DNA from: Cohaesibacter marisflavi | GTDB taxonomy: Bacteria > Pseudomonadota > Alphaproteobacteria > Rhizobiales > Cohaesibacteraceae | Assembly: GCF_900115225.1 (NCBI RefSeq) | Contig: NZ_FOVR01000002.1 | Location: forward strand, 620,001-684,000 | Direction of reading: 5' to 3' | Length of the DNA: 64,000 nt | In this document: piece after piece, positions 36,557 through 46,148 of the stretch | How the letters are laid out: the number at the start of each line of letters is the position of its first letter | Position numbering within the stretch: the first letter of the stretch is position 1 | Program-made: the position numbers and the translations under genes | The notes under the pieces: model-generated | What the model saw: the letters and a program-made list of their open reading frames with translations, nothing else | Databases searched by the model: none | What the model was told of the DNA's origin: nothing

Positions 36557-36820
36557 TCGGCATCATGGGCAGGCGAGGCAGGGCCGGATCAGGATATCCG
36601 GGCTCGCCGAGTGGGTCTCTGGCTTCTTATTACATAAGATGGCCCGGTTTGGCAAAAACAGCAGCGTTCCTCTTTTAAGCAGCAGAAGAGTTGGGGTGCA
36701 AGCCTTCGCTTGTTAATAGTTAAAAATGGTTTCTCATTTGCTGCATTCTGGTGTTAAGCTTCTGATATTTAATAATGGTTTGAAGACATGTTTCTTCGTT
36801 GATTGCTGGAACACCCCTTA

Positions 36821-37675
36821 ATGCTCGGAATACCGAAACCCCTGATTATCGCGATGTCTGCCAATGGTCCGAAACGGACAAAGCGCGACCATCTTTTCCT
36901 GCCTGTTAAATTGGCTGAACTGAAGGCTTCTGCCCTTGAGGCACGCGCGTCCGGTGCAGCCCTTTTTTCCTGTGCGCCACGCGATGAGCGTGGACTGGCA
37001 TCTCTGGACAAGGCCGTTTGTAAAGAGACAGTCGCAGCGCTGCGAGAAACTCTGGAGGAGAGCGCCCTTGTTCAGTTGGAGTTGGATTTGAGTGACATTG
37101 GTGCAGTGGAGAGCTGCGCGCGCCTTTTGAGCGATGTGAAGCCTGACGCCTGCCTCTTGCCTTTCAGCCAGCTTTTTCCGCGTGATGGCGACGAAAATGA
37201 TGAGGACAGCGCAAGGGATCTGCTTGATGTGTGTGAAGAATTGGGGATCGGCGTCCAGTTCTCCATGACAGATCCGACCGATGTCGATTGGTATTATGCA
37301 TTTCGCCAATATGGCGTTATCCCGGAAAGCCAGCGGGCTCTTTTGTTCATTCTGGGCGAAGATGGCGAGGAGCCGACCAGCAATGTGCATGGCTTGCGCC
37401 AATATCTTGCCGGGCTGGACAAGCTTCACTTGCTGGAGACCGTCCGCTGGTCGGTGGCTGCATACGGCTCTCAAGAGGCGGTGTCTCTGGCCGCTGCCAT
37501 AGCCATGGGTGGACAGATTGCTCCGGGTTGGGCATATAATGTCCACACAGTGGATGGAGAACCCTATAGCAGCCAACAGCAGCAGGTTGCCTTGTTCGGA
37601 CAGTTGGGCATGAGTCTTGGTCGTCCTCAGGCCAGCGCCTTTGAAGCCCGCACCTTGCTGTTTGGTCCCCGCTGA
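36821..37675 (+). CDS. DUF849/BKACE-like protein lacking the metal-binding HxH
   Basis: 284 residues resembling the beta-keto acid cleavage enzymes: N-terminal IIAMSANGPKRTKRD, then LPVKLAELKASALEARASGAALF, later VRWSVAAYGSQEAVSLAAAIAMGGQI and a C-terminal segment matching the family's strand order. In catalytic BKACEs two histidines in an HxHxRD motif bind zinc; here the same place reads S50-C51-A52-P-R-D. The Arg-Asp is kept but both ligands are gone, so catalysis by the known mechanism is unlikely. ATG 36821 is preferred to an upstream TTG at 36803. It precedes a Nudix gene by 107 bases. Family assignment is by pattern, moderately confident. Confidence 0.65.
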   Translation: MLGIPKPLIIAMSANGPKRTKRDHLFLPVKLAELKASALEARASGAALFSCAPRDERGLASLDKAVCKETVAALRETLEESALVQLELDLSDIGAVESCARLLSDVKPDACLLPFSQLFPRDGDENDEDSARDLLDVCEELGIGVQFSMTDPTDVDWYYAFRQYGVIPESQRALLFILGEDGEEPTSNVHGLRQYLAGLDKLHLLETVRWSVAAYGSQEAVSLAAAIAMGGQIAPGWAYNVHTVDGEPYSSQQQQVALFGQLGMSLGRPQASAFEARTLLFGPR

Positions 37676-37782
37676 AAGCTGCCAGTCTGTCCATACCAGG
37701 GCTGTCAGAGAACAACCGCCCAAACAATCACTGCCCACACAAAAGCTGGCAGAGCAACCCAAATTCAATAAAGGCACATGAA

Positions 37783-38400
37783 ATGTCGGATCGCTTCCTT
37801 CCTCGGCGTGACAAGACGGACGCTGAGCTCACCAACTGCGAACTCCAATATGATGGTTTCATCAAGCTTTCCACCTGTACGCTCTCCTTCACCAAGAGCG
37901 ATGGCGAAAAGGTAACGCTCACGCGGGAAATTCATGACCATGGTGAGGCGATTTGCGTGTTGCCCGTCGATCGCGAGCGCCGTGTCGCCCTGTTAGTGCG
38001 CCAGCTGCGCGCCGGTGCGCTCTATAACAAAGAAAAGGATCCCATGATCCTCGAGGTTGCTGCCGGTCTGATCGATCCAGGCGAAGAGCCCGAACAGGCG
38101 ACGTTGCGCGAAGCCGAGGAAGAGCTGGGCTTTCGCATTTCCGATCTTCAGAAAGTGTCCAGTTTCTATATTTCGCCGGGCACGCTGACCGAACGCCTCT
38201 ATGCCTATCTGGCTTCCTACAGCCTCACGGATCGCGTCAGCGAAGGCGGCGGGCTGGCCGAAGAGGGAGAGGATATCATCGTTGAGGAAATCGCGCTGGA
38301 CGAGCTGGGCGAAGCGGTACTGCAAGGCAATCTCAGGGACGCCAAGACCATCCTTCTCATCCAGCATCTGATGTTGAGTGAGCCCGAGTTGTTCTTCTAA
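37783..38400 (+). CDS. Nudix hydrolase, ADP-sugar pyrophosphatase type
   Basis: 205 residues. The Nudix box is intact: GLIDPGEEPEQATLREAEEELGF fits GX5EX7REUXEEXGU, near residues 109-131. N-terminal beta strands and the region VALLVRQLRAGALY followed by ILEVAAG resemble ADP-ribose and GDP-mannose pyrophosphatases (NudF/NudK), where the protein dimerises by domain swapping. It probably cleaves a nucleoside diphosphate sugar. An upstream link to the BKACE-like gene is possible; a terminator follows. Confidence 0.88.
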   Translation: MSDRFLPRRDKTDAELTNCELQYDGFIKLSTCTLSFTKSDGEKVTLTREIHDHGEAICVLPVDRERRVALLVRQLRAGALYNKEKDPMILEVAAGLIDPGEEPEQATLREAEEELGFRISDLQKVSSFYISPGTLTERLYAYLASYSLTDRVSEGGGLAEEGEDIIVEEIALDELGEAVLQGNLRDAKTILLIQHLMLSEPELFF

Positions 38401-38434
38401 CGCTCTGTCTGGCTTCAGGGGTGAGACATGAAAA

Positions 38435-38459
38435 GGCCGGCGATGCATCATCGTCGGCC
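38435..38459. terminator. Intrinsic terminator between convergent Nudix and dehydratase genes
   Basis: An 11-pair stem (38435-38445 with 38449-38459, arm GGCCGGCGATG, one G-U pair) and a CAT loop; A run on one side, TTGGTCTTTG on the other. Confidence 0.7.
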
Positions 38460-38528
38460 CTTGGTCTTTGAGGCTTGTGAAATTCTTTGAAGATCTTCTA
38501 TTCAGATGGTCAGGCCAAACAGTTGGCG

Positions 38529-39497
38529 TCAAACCGTCGGAGTCTGTCCGGCAAGGATGGAAGCCATCCAGTCGGTATCGATATTCTGGCCGCTAAGGAC
38601 CACACCGACCTTCTTTCCGGCCATCTTGTCTTTTTCGCTCATCAGCGCGGCCAGCGCAGCAGCACCGGCGCCTTCGGCAATATTGTGCGTTGCGCGGTAA
38701 ATGAGCCGGATTGCGTCGGCAACGGTGTCTTCTTCAACCCGCACGATGCGCTCTGCATTCTTCATGATGATATCCAGAGAGTCTGGATCAGGTACGCGCA
38801 CGGCGAGGCCATCAGCAAAGGTATCGCTGCGGTCGGCGGGTGTCAGAATGCCTGACTCAAAGGACTTGGCATAGCCATCGACGCGGGCTGTAACAACGCC
38901 AACAATCTTGGTCTTGAGGTTCAAGGCATTGCGCGCTTCGATCATGCCACAAATACCAGAGCCCTTGCCGATTGGCACATAGACCGTATCCAGATCCGGA
39001 TTCTGCTGCAGCATTTCATAGGAATAGGTGCCAACGCCTGCAACAAGATCTTCATGGTAGGAGGGAACCATGTGGAGGTCTTCTTCTGCGGCCATTGCTT
39101 TTGCCTTGGCAACAGCTTCGTCAAAATCCTCACCCGCTTCAATAACAGTCGCCCCGAATGCGCGCATGGCGGCGTTTTTCTCAGGCGAATTGCCCTTGGG
39201 AACGATGATGGTGGCCTTCAGCCCTTCAATGCGTGCGGCAAAGGCAAGGCTCTGGCCATGGTTGCCGCGCGTAGCAGAAATGAGGCCTGCGCCACCGGGA
39301 AAGCGCTTTTTATAGCGATTGGCATAGACCAGACCACCGCGCACCTTGAAAGCGCCAGTCGGCGTGTGGTTCTCATGCTTCATCCAGACGTCAACGCCAA
39401 GCTCGTCGGCCAAGAGGGGCCAGTTGTAACAGGGGGTCGGGGCGAGAACCTTGTAAATGAGTTCTTCGGCTTTTTCAAAATCGAGACAGCTAAGCAT
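38529..39497 (-). CDS. PLP-dependent threonine/serine dehydratase-like enzyme
   Basis: 322 residues, fold-type II PLP enzyme. The Schiff-base lysine lies in TGAFKVRGGL, phosphate-binding SATRGNHGQSLA follows, and GKGSGICGMIEA forms the glycine loop; the C-terminal GAGAAALAALM is typical of serine/threonine dehydratases without an ACT regulatory domain. Candidates are threonine, serine or hydroxyaspartate dehydratases; hydroxyectoine-degradation enzyme EutB is a relative. It is divergent from a MocR-type regulator with a repeat array between them, so control by that regulator is likely. Confidence 0.88.
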   Translation of the reverse strand: MLSCLDFEKAEELIYKVLAPTPCYNWPLLADELGVDVWMKHENHTPTGAFKVRGGLVYANRYKKRFPGGAGLISATRGNHGQSLAFAARIEGLKATIIVPKGNSPEKNAAMRAFGATVIEAGEDFDEAVAKAKAMAAEEDLHMVPSYHEDLVAGVGTYSYEMLQQNPDLDTVYVPIGKGSGICGMIEARNALNLKTKIVGVVTARVDGYAKSFESGILTPADRSDTFADGLAVRVPDPDSLDIIMKNAERIVRVEEDTVADAIRLIYRATHNIAEGAGAAALAALMSEKDKMAGKKVGVVLSGQNIDTDWMASILAGQTPTV

Positions 39498-39823
39498 TGC
39501 AGGTATCCTTCGGTTATCAAAAATGGATCAGCAGTCATCTGGTTTTGGCGGTCTGGGCACCGGGCTCCAAGACGCCCTCCTTCAAACCGGTTTCCAGAGG
39601 GGGCTATGGAACGGGCGGGAGAAGGCGGGTTTGCTGATTGCGTAAAATTCTGTTGTGAAAAATCATGGCAAAGGATATTGTATGGTTCAAATCTTATATT
39701 GTATGGGATGCAAGATTATTGCCTTCCATACAATTTTTTGAGCCCGTTTTTTCGCTGTTTGATCCATAAAGAGGGCGAGGGTGGAATGGCTGGTCTTTTT
39801 GCAAGACGGTGCGGAAGGGTAAA
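39498..39823. other. Dehydratase-MocR divergent promoter region
   Basis: 326 bases holding promoters for both genes and the operator repeats at 39675-39734. No gene seen. Confidence 0.6.
39675..39734. promoter_or_regulatory. Candidate MocR operator: two direct and one inverted repeat
   Basis: ATATTGTATGG occurs at 39675-39685 and 39696-39706, exactly 21 bases apart (two helical turns), and its inverted core CCATACAAT at 39726-39734. Direct repeats plus an inverted copy are the usual operator layout of MocR/PdxR-type regulators. Confidence 0.7.
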
Positions 39824-41224
39824 ATGAAAGACAAAAAGGTAAGTTGGTGTCCGGATCTGACCGGATATACCGGTCCGCTCTACCGTGCCATCGTAGATGC
39901 CATGCAGACGGATATCCGCAGCGGAGCCTTGCCTGTGGGGGCTCGGTTGCCCACTCAACGTGATCTTGCATGGGCTCTTCAGGTCAATCTCTCCACGGTG
40001 ACGGAAGCCTTCAAGGAGGCCACGCGTCTGCGTCTCATCGCCGGGGAAGTGGGGCGCGGAACCTATGTTCTACCCGTCAATACGGCCACCCAGCTTTACG
40101 CCATTGATCGACCCCATGCGGAAAATGCCATCGACTTGTCCACCATCAAGCCCGCGCATGCCTTTTCCAATGAGGATGTTCGCAGCCTCTTTTCCGCGAT
40201 GCTGGAGCGAGAGGATCTGGCCGAGGTCATGGAATATCACGCGCCGAGCCTGATTGCGCGCTGTCGGGATGCTGTGGTCACATTGTGCAGGGCGCGCGGG
40301 TTCCATCCGCGTCAGAGCAACATCTTTCCTTGTGCCGGAGCGCAGGCGGCGCTGTTTGCTGCCTTGCAGATGATCGCCAAACCCGATCTGCCGGTGCTGG
40401 TTGAGGAATTGACCTTTCCGGGCATGAAGGTTGCCGCCAAGCAAATGGGGTTGCGGCTGGTTCCCGTGGCCATGGACAAACATGGCATCTTGCCCGAAGA
40501 TCTGGACAGGGCCTCCAGGGCCAGTGGTGCCAAGACACTCGTGGTCAGCCCGATCCTGCAAAACCCGACCGGGGCCACCATGGATCGCAAGCGCCGCGCC
40601 GATATTGTCGAAATGGCCGAAAAGCTTGATCTGCTGGTGATTGAAGAGGATGTCTATGGCGGTTTTTCCAACCAGCCCCCGCTCAGCCTTCAGCTGGCCG
40701 GGCGGTCGATACTGGTCGGTGGCCTCTCCAAACTCGTCGCGCCGGGGCTGCGCTTTGGCTATATCGTCGTGACCTTTGATGAGGCTAGATCCAAGGCGCT
40801 CAATCTCAATTTCGCCGCCGACGAACTGGTGCATGTGACAAGCTGGATGACTGCGCCGGTCATGCTTGAACTTGCGTGCGACTGGATCGAAAGTGGCGCT
40901 GTGCAGCAGCATATGGATTGGCAACGGCAGGAAGCGCGTGCCCGCCAGTCACTCGTCCGTCGACGCCTTAACCTGCCCGCACTGGGGCGAGACCCCGCAG
41001 CGCCGCATCTCTGGATTTCAACAGCAGAAGGAAGCCCCTATAGCAACAAAACCGGTGAACAGCTCGCTTCGCTGGCGCGAGCTGCCGGGGTGGATCTGGT
41101 GCCAGCATCCACCTTTTGTGCCGGACGCATGTTGTCAGACGGTGTCCGCATATGCGTTACAGCCCCGCGCGATCGCGCAGATCTGACGGAAGCCTGCAAG
41201 CGCCTGTTGCAGGTTTGGGAGTAG
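39824..41224 (+). CDS. MocR/PdxR-type GntR regulator with aminotransferase domain
   Basis: 466 residues. An N-terminal GntR winged helix (about 12-80: LYRAIVDAMQTDIRSGALPVGARLPTQRDLAWAL, VNLSTVTEAFKEATRLRLI) is joined to an aminotransferase class I-like domain. The PLP lysine is in LVGGLSKLVAPGLRFGYI and the cofactor Asp region in VIEEDVYGGFS. Such regulators sense PLP-amino acid adducts. ATG 39824 is chosen since GGAAGGG precedes it; a GTG lies five codons before. The divergent dehydratase is the probable target. Confidence 0.9.
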   Translation: MKDKKVSWCPDLTGYTGPLYRAIVDAMQTDIRSGALPVGARLPTQRDLAWALQVNLSTVTEAFKEATRLRLIAGEVGRGTYVLPVNTATQLYAIDRPHAENAIDLSTIKPAHAFSNEDVRSLFSAMLEREDLAEVMEYHAPSLIARCRDAVVTLCRARGFHPRQSNIFPCAGAQAALFAALQMIAKPDLPVLVEELTFPGMKVAAKQMGLRLVPVAMDKHGILPEDLDRASRASGAKTLVVSPILQNPTGATMDRKRRADIVEMAEKLDLLVIEEDVYGGFSNQPPLSLQLAGRSILVGGLSKLVAPGLRFGYIVVTFDEARSKALNLNFAADELVHVTSWMTAPVMLELACDWIESGAVQQHMDWQRQEARARQSLVRRRLNLPALGRDPAAPHLWISTAEGSPYSNKTGEQLASLARAAGVDLVPASTFCAGRMLSDGVRICVTAPRDRADLTEACKRLLQVWE

Positions 41225-41276
41225 CCCAGCCTCTTCGTGGACAAGGAGCAGGACGAGCAAACCGGGGCGGGCTTGC

Positions 41277-44200
41277 CTAACTGGCTGGTTCCGCTTCCAC
41301 TGGATTTTCCGGCTCTGGCTCCACCACACGCTCTTCAGGGAAAGTGATTTCCACCAACGTGCCATGATCACTCTCGCTTGAGATGCTCAAACGGGCCCGG
41401 TTTGCTTCGGTCAGTGCCTTGGTTAGCGGCAAGCCAAGACCTGTGCCTTCAGCGGCAGTGCGGGTTGTCGAAGAAATCTGCCGGAACGGTTCGAGCGCCC
41501 GTTTCATTTCCTCTTTGCTCATTCCGATGCCCGTGTCGCGGATGCGCAGCACCACGTCGCCATTTTCCTGCTCTGTCGTGGAAACAATGACCTGACCTCC
41601 GGCATGGTTGAACTTCACCGCATTGGAAAGCACATTGAGAATGATCTGGCGCAGCGAGCGGCAATCAGCCACCACATCGGGCAGTCTGGATGCCGTGGAT
41701 GTGCGAATAATGATCTGGCTACGATTGGCCTGTGGCTGCATGATGCCGACGCATTCGGCGACAAGGCCATTGAGCCCGACTGCCTCAAACTGCAGATCCA
41801 TCTTACCGGCCTCGACCTTGGAGAGGTCCAGCAGATCATTCAGCAAGCTCATGATATGCGTGCCTGAAAGCTTGATATCCTTGAGATAGTCCTTGTAGCG
41901 CTCCTGTCCAATAGAGCCGAACCGCTCTTCCATCATCACTTCGGAAAACCCGATAATTGCGTTGAGCGGGGTGCGAATCTCGTGGCTGACCTTGGCCAGA
42001 AACTCCGACTTCTTCTTGCTGGCATCTTCTGCGCGCAGCTTCTGGGTCAGAAGCTCTTCCTGCGTGCGCTTCCAGTCGGTGACATCACGCAGCACGGCGC
42101 AGAAACGGTTCGTTCCGGGAATGGAGACCCGCCCCATGGTCATGACCAGCGGGATGAGACCGCCCGAGCGCAATTGCCCGATGACTTCCTGTCCGCCATT
42201 GAGCAGGCTGGCAAGGCCGCTGTTGCGTAGCCGTTCCAGATAGGCGAGGGCATCTTTGTGGCTCTCGTCGGCCAGCAGCGAGACGAAGCGCTCACCGGCC
42301 ACCTTGTGACGATCCACTTCAAACAGCGCCTCGGCGGAATGGTTCATCCGCAGGATGCAGCCATCGCGGTCCAGCACCAGAACTCCGTCTGTTGCCGTAT
42401 CCAGAATGGCTTCCAGTTCGGCAATCTTCTCGTCTTCCTCAGAGACACCAACAGAAGGCGGTGTTGCCGGTGTCTCTTCAAAGCAGAGCATGGCAGCGGG
42501 CTGCTCGCCCCAATTGATGGACGAGATATTGGCCTCAACGGAAATCGGGCTGCCATCTTCGGTGCGCAAGGTTGTGCGGCCATTGGTCTTGGTCAGCCAA
42601 TCTCCGGGACGACCTGAAAAGAGCCCTTCCATGCCCCCCATCGCCTGCAAGGCTTCAGGGCTTTCATAACCAAGAAGCGTGAGCGCGGTTTTCGACGCAA
42701 ACAGAACTGTTCCCTGCGCAGACACAATGATTGCCGTGGGCAACTTGTTCAGCATATCGATGAGCGGGGAAGATTTATCCCCCTTGTCCCAGAGGGTTCC
42801 AATGCTGAGGGCAGCCACGCCGGCAACGGTTGCCGCTGTCAAATCAGCAGAACTCTCGGATGGAGTCTCTCCGTCTTCAGGGATGTCATTTCCCAGAGAC
42901 GGAAGAGCAGGGGGCTCGGGCAGGCTATCCTCGTCATCGCCAGACGCAGAAATGACAAAGTGGCTCGACGATACCACAGGCTCCTCGAAAGGGTCATCCT
43001 GCAGAGCATTGTCAACATCCTGAGAACCATCTTCTACCCAGGCTTGCGATATATCCTCCTGCGAAGCGTCCAACTGCTTGGCAGCATCTGGTGTGAGACT
43101 ATCCTCTGGCTTAGACTGCTCAAGGCTTGCGTCCTGCTCTGAGGCGAATGCTTCGCCGTCACTCGTCACGTCGGCTTCCTTGAGAGGCTCGGCCAAAGTA
43201 TCCCCTTGAGAGGGCTGCTGCGCAAGACCGGCCTGCTCATGCAAGGATTTCAGCTTTGGATCGATAGAGAAAATATCAAGCAAAGCTTTGCTGGTGGCTG
43301 ACTTGTGAGCATCATCCTTGCGTTCTCGCGCAGCCAGCAAGTCACCCAGTGAGCCTTCTGATGAACGCCATGGCAGAGCAGGTTCTTCTTCATTCTTTAG
43401 GCGCTTCTTGATGAGAGCAGCAAGAGGCCGTCGCGTGATGGTCGGACGCGCAGGTTTGTCCTCGGCCGCGTCAGAGGTTTCGACAGGCTTGCTTGGCGCA
43501 GCTTCGCGGTCAGCTTTTTCTACCTCGCTGGCGATCTGCTGCACGATCTCGTCGGTTGGGAAAATGGAGGCTTGTGGTGCGGCTTTAAGCGCATCGCTCT
43601 CTTCTTCGTCCTCCAGCTCTTCTTCACCGAAGGCTTCAAATTCCTCGTAATCGTCATCGAGATCTTCCGCAGGCAAACGGCTTTCGAAGCTTTCGTCAGA
43701 CAAGGCCTCGGCGATCTCCTGAAAGGCATGCTCCTCGCCTGCACTCAGTTTGGCTTCACGCGCAGTTTCTTCCTTGATGGATGCATCCTGCGTCGTTTCC
43801 TTCACTCCGTCCGGATTGCCGCTGAGCAGCGAGCCCACAAGCTCGAAAGTCTGTTTATGCGCAATGGTTTCTGTGTCTTCATTCGGTTGAGATGCCTCAA
43901 CAGATGGGTTCTCAGGCTCGCTCTGGTTGTTATTGTTATTTTCGTAGCTCTGGTCTTCCGTTCCCTTCTTGCTATCGTCACACACGGCGATTACCCCGCT
44001 CGTTTCGTCAGTGTCCTGAGGAGACTGTCCCCTGTCCCCTGCGGTTTCTGGCGAAATCAGTTCTGTCGTGGATGCTACGGCATTTTGCGCCGCTTTGAGT
44101 AGGTCTGCAGATATTAGCTCTTCAATTTGTGCAATCTGAAGCTGAAGCCCGTGGCTTTCGCTCCGCTCTTGCTCTGTGTCTTGCGTCTGGTCTTCTGGCT

Positions 44201-45752
44201 TAGTCTGGTCTGCGTCAAGTGCACCCTGATGGGCTAGTGAGCCGGGCATATCCTGTCGCTCATCCGGCTTGCACAGCCCGAATCCCCGAAAGCCCTGAAA
44301 ACCATGCAGGTGGCCATAAATAGGAAGCCCGGTCAGTTCCACTGCGATGCGGTAGGGTTTGTCCGCAACCGGCCACCAGACATCAAGGCTCGCCCATGTA
44401 TCGCGGGAGTCAAAGCCACTTGCGACAGCCCCGTCTTCATCCATTTCGAAGCGGGCGGCTACGTCACTCCAAGTCAAACCGCCAATATCGGCGTTTCTAG
44501 GGCCGACACCGTTTGCCAATTCTTCCGAGACAAACTTGAAGCGGCCTGTTTCATCGCTCTCCCAAACGAAATGGTAAGCGCCTTTGGCATGAAAATCATC
44601 GGACATGCCATTCAACGCGGACTGATCTGATGATCCGTTGCCCCGCTGCGGAAATTGTAGGCGATAGACATTATCGTCTTTGGCCTGCTGCTTTTGGCGA
44701 AGATGCGAATCAAGAACCGTGATGGATGCTTCCGAAGTGGGCCGATCCTTGCCGTCCTTTATCAGGTCTTCTCTGGACAGCTCCCGCCCGGTGACAGGGT
44801 CTGTGAAAGGCAAGGAAGAGTAGGGTCGGCCTTCGTCGGTAAGGAAGGGCTGCAAGTCCCGATCCTTGAGTCGGTCCGGTCCCTTGATGAGGCGCTCTTC
44901 CAACTCTGACAATTCGTTGATGCCAAAAGGATCTTCAAAAATGTCAGCCTCTTCTTCAGCCAGAGCTCTCTCGATCTCGTCCTGATTGTCGTCTTCCAGT
45001 TCGGCAAACGGATTGTCCGACCCAGTGGGCGCATTATCGACTGCGATGGCAGGATTGTGCACGAGGAGAAGATAGCCGATATCAGGCTCATCTGAAATAC
45101 GGGCCACGGCTGCGCTGGTCTGGCTATCGAAAAAGGGCAAAGACCCCTCGGCATAGCGCGCATCATCAGCCAGCTTTGCGAGCAACTTGTCGAGTGCAAC
45201 AGCATTGTTGCCAAAGGGCACAAACCCATCGGAGGCGGCGATCACCTTTCCATGATCATCCAATAGCGCTGAGTGCAAGGTTCCATCGCAGGAAAGGGCG
45301 GAAAGCAGGGATGTCTTCGGGTCGGCATTTTCTGGCCAGTCCGGCGTCTGATCAGGCGCTTCGATGGCGTCCAAAGGCTCTGAAGAGAGCACCAGAAGCA
45401 CCGTCTCGCCCTCAACCTTGATTTTCTTGCATAGGCACGAAAGCGTCACAAAAGAGAGCCCGAGAAAGAATCGCAAGGTATCCAGTGTTGGCGAATCCGG
45501 ACGCGCATTGCGGGCTAGGCGCGCCAAATGACGGCGTGCCGGATGGACATCGCCAAAACTGCGCTCCAGCAAGGAGTCCATGCTTGTTTCGCCAAAGAAG
45601 GCCAATCCGGCTGCGTTGGCCCACAGAATGCGGTTCCCCTCATCATTCCATACCCAGGCCGGGCGGGAATCCAGCAATACGGCGCCGATGGTCGGATGGG
45701 CCGACAGCGTCAGATAGGGGCTCGCCAAAGAGGCAGGTTGGAATGAGGGCAT
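41277..45752 (-). CDS. PdhS/PleC-like cell-cycle sensor histidine kinase, very long
   Basis: 1491 residues, no clear membrane helices. The catalytic part is the last ~490 residues: a PAS domain (about 1010-1090), a second PAS (ILDTATDGVLVLDRDGCILRMNHSAEALFEVD), HisKA with FLAKVSHEIRTPLNAIIGFSEVMMEERFG, and HATPase with NVLSNAVKFNHAGG, RIRDTGIGMSKEEM and GTGLGLPLTKALTEAN. The motif RALEPFRQI followed by TTRTAAEGTGLG is typical of the PleC/DivJ/PdhS group that phosphorylates or dephosphorylates DivK. The N-terminus has a PAS-like domain, and residues ~520-980 are acidic, Ser/Glu/Asp-rich and probably disordered. About 400-500 residues longer than Brucella PdhS as I know it. Confidence 0.85.
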   Translation of the reverse strand: MPSFQPASLASPYLTLSAHPTIGAVLLDSRPAWVWNDEGNRILWANAAGLAFFGETSMDSLLERSFGDVHPARRHLARLARNARPDSPTLDTLRFFLGLSFVTLSCLCKKIKVEGETVLLVLSSEPLDAIEAPDQTPDWPENADPKTSLLSALSCDGTLHSALLDDHGKVIAASDGFVPFGNNAVALDKLLAKLADDARYAEGSLPFFDSQTSAAVARISDEPDIGYLLLVHNPAIAVDNAPTGSDNPFAELEDDNQDEIERALAEEEADIFEDPFGINELSELEERLIKGPDRLKDRDLQPFLTDEGRPYSSLPFTDPVTGRELSREDLIKDGKDRPTSEASITVLDSHLRQKQQAKDDNVYRLQFPQRGNGSSDQSALNGMSDDFHAKGAYHFVWESDETGRFKFVSEELANGVGPRNADIGGLTWSDVAARFEMDEDGAVASGFDSRDTWASLDVWWPVADKPYRIAVELTGLPIYGHLHGFQGFRGFGLCKPDERQDMPGSLAHQGALDADQTKPEDQTQDTEQERSESHGLQLQIAQIEELISADLLKAAQNAVASTTELISPETAGDRGQSPQDTDETSGVIAVCDDSKKGTEDQSYENNNNNQSEPENPSVEASQPNEDTETIAHKQTFELVGSLLSGNPDGVKETTQDASIKEETAREAKLSAGEEHAFQEIAEALSDESFESRLPAEDLDDDYEEFEAFGEEELEDEEESDALKAAPQASIFPTDEIVQQIASEVEKADREAAPSKPVETSDAAEDKPARPTITRRPLAALIKKRLKNEEEPALPWRSSEGSLGDLLAARERKDDAHKSATSKALLDIFSIDPKLKSLHEQAGLAQQPSQGDTLAEPLKEADVTSDGEAFASEQDASLEQSKPEDSLTPDAAKQLDASQEDISQAWVEDGSQDVDNALQDDPFEEPVVSSSHFVISASGDDEDSLPEPPALPSLGNDIPEDGETPSESSADLTAATVAGVAALSIGTLWDKGDKSSPLIDMLNKLPTAIIVSAQGTVLFASKTALTLLGYESPEALQAMGGMEGLFSGRPGDWLTKTNGRTTLRTEDGSPISVEANISSINWGEQPAAMLCFEETPATPPSVGVSEEDEKIAELEAILDTATDGVLVLDRDGCILRMNHSAEALFEVDRHKVAGERFVSLLADESHKDALAYLERLRNSGLASLLNGGQEVIGQLRSGGLIPLVMTMGRVSIPGTNRFCAVLRDVTDWKRTQEELLTQKLRAEDASKKKSEFLAKVSHEIRTPLNAIIGFSEVMMEERFGSIGQERYKDYLKDIKLSGTHIMSLLNDLLDLSKVEAGKMDLQFEAVGLNGLVAECVGIMQPQANRSQIIIRTSTASRLPDVVADCRSLRQIILNVLSNAVKFNHAGGQVIVSTTEQENGDVVLRIRDTGIGMSKEEMKRALEPFRQISSTTRTAAEGTGLGLPLTKALTEANRARLSISSESDHGTLVEITFPEERVVEPEPENPVEAEPAS

Positions 45753-46148
45753 GGGGTCTCAAATATCTTGCTTTATGGGTGTATCGGATTTCAAACCCGG
45801 TTTGAAGAACCGCTTTTGTTAATAAAGTGTTATTACATTTTTCGTCCCACGAGGTCCAATAATTCGAGACATTTCGACCCGTCAAAGAGGTAGCATGGTT
45901 AATCTACCCAAGCTGGACCCGTTAACGAATTATAAATCAATCGCCCCGTTCCTGCATAGTTGTTTCTACAAATAAAAATGTCCGATTTGGCGGCCTACGG
46001 AGGCGGATTTCTGGGATGCCGAGATAACTTTCTCAGGACAATTCATGCTAAATAGAGGGCTATAAGCTGATGTTGCGTTGCGAAGAGTTTGTTGATATGT
46101 TGCGGTGCACAATATTTGTTCCAATCCCCCAAATCAGGAGACAGACCC
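45753..46148. other. Intergenic region between PdhS-like kinase and phasin genes
   Basis: 396 bases with divergent promoters. TTAATAAAGTGTTAT at 45819-45833 is one base off a CtrA-type TTAA-N7-TTAA box; that is a weak match and I do not annotate it separately. No gene or hairpin recognised. Confidence 0.45.
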
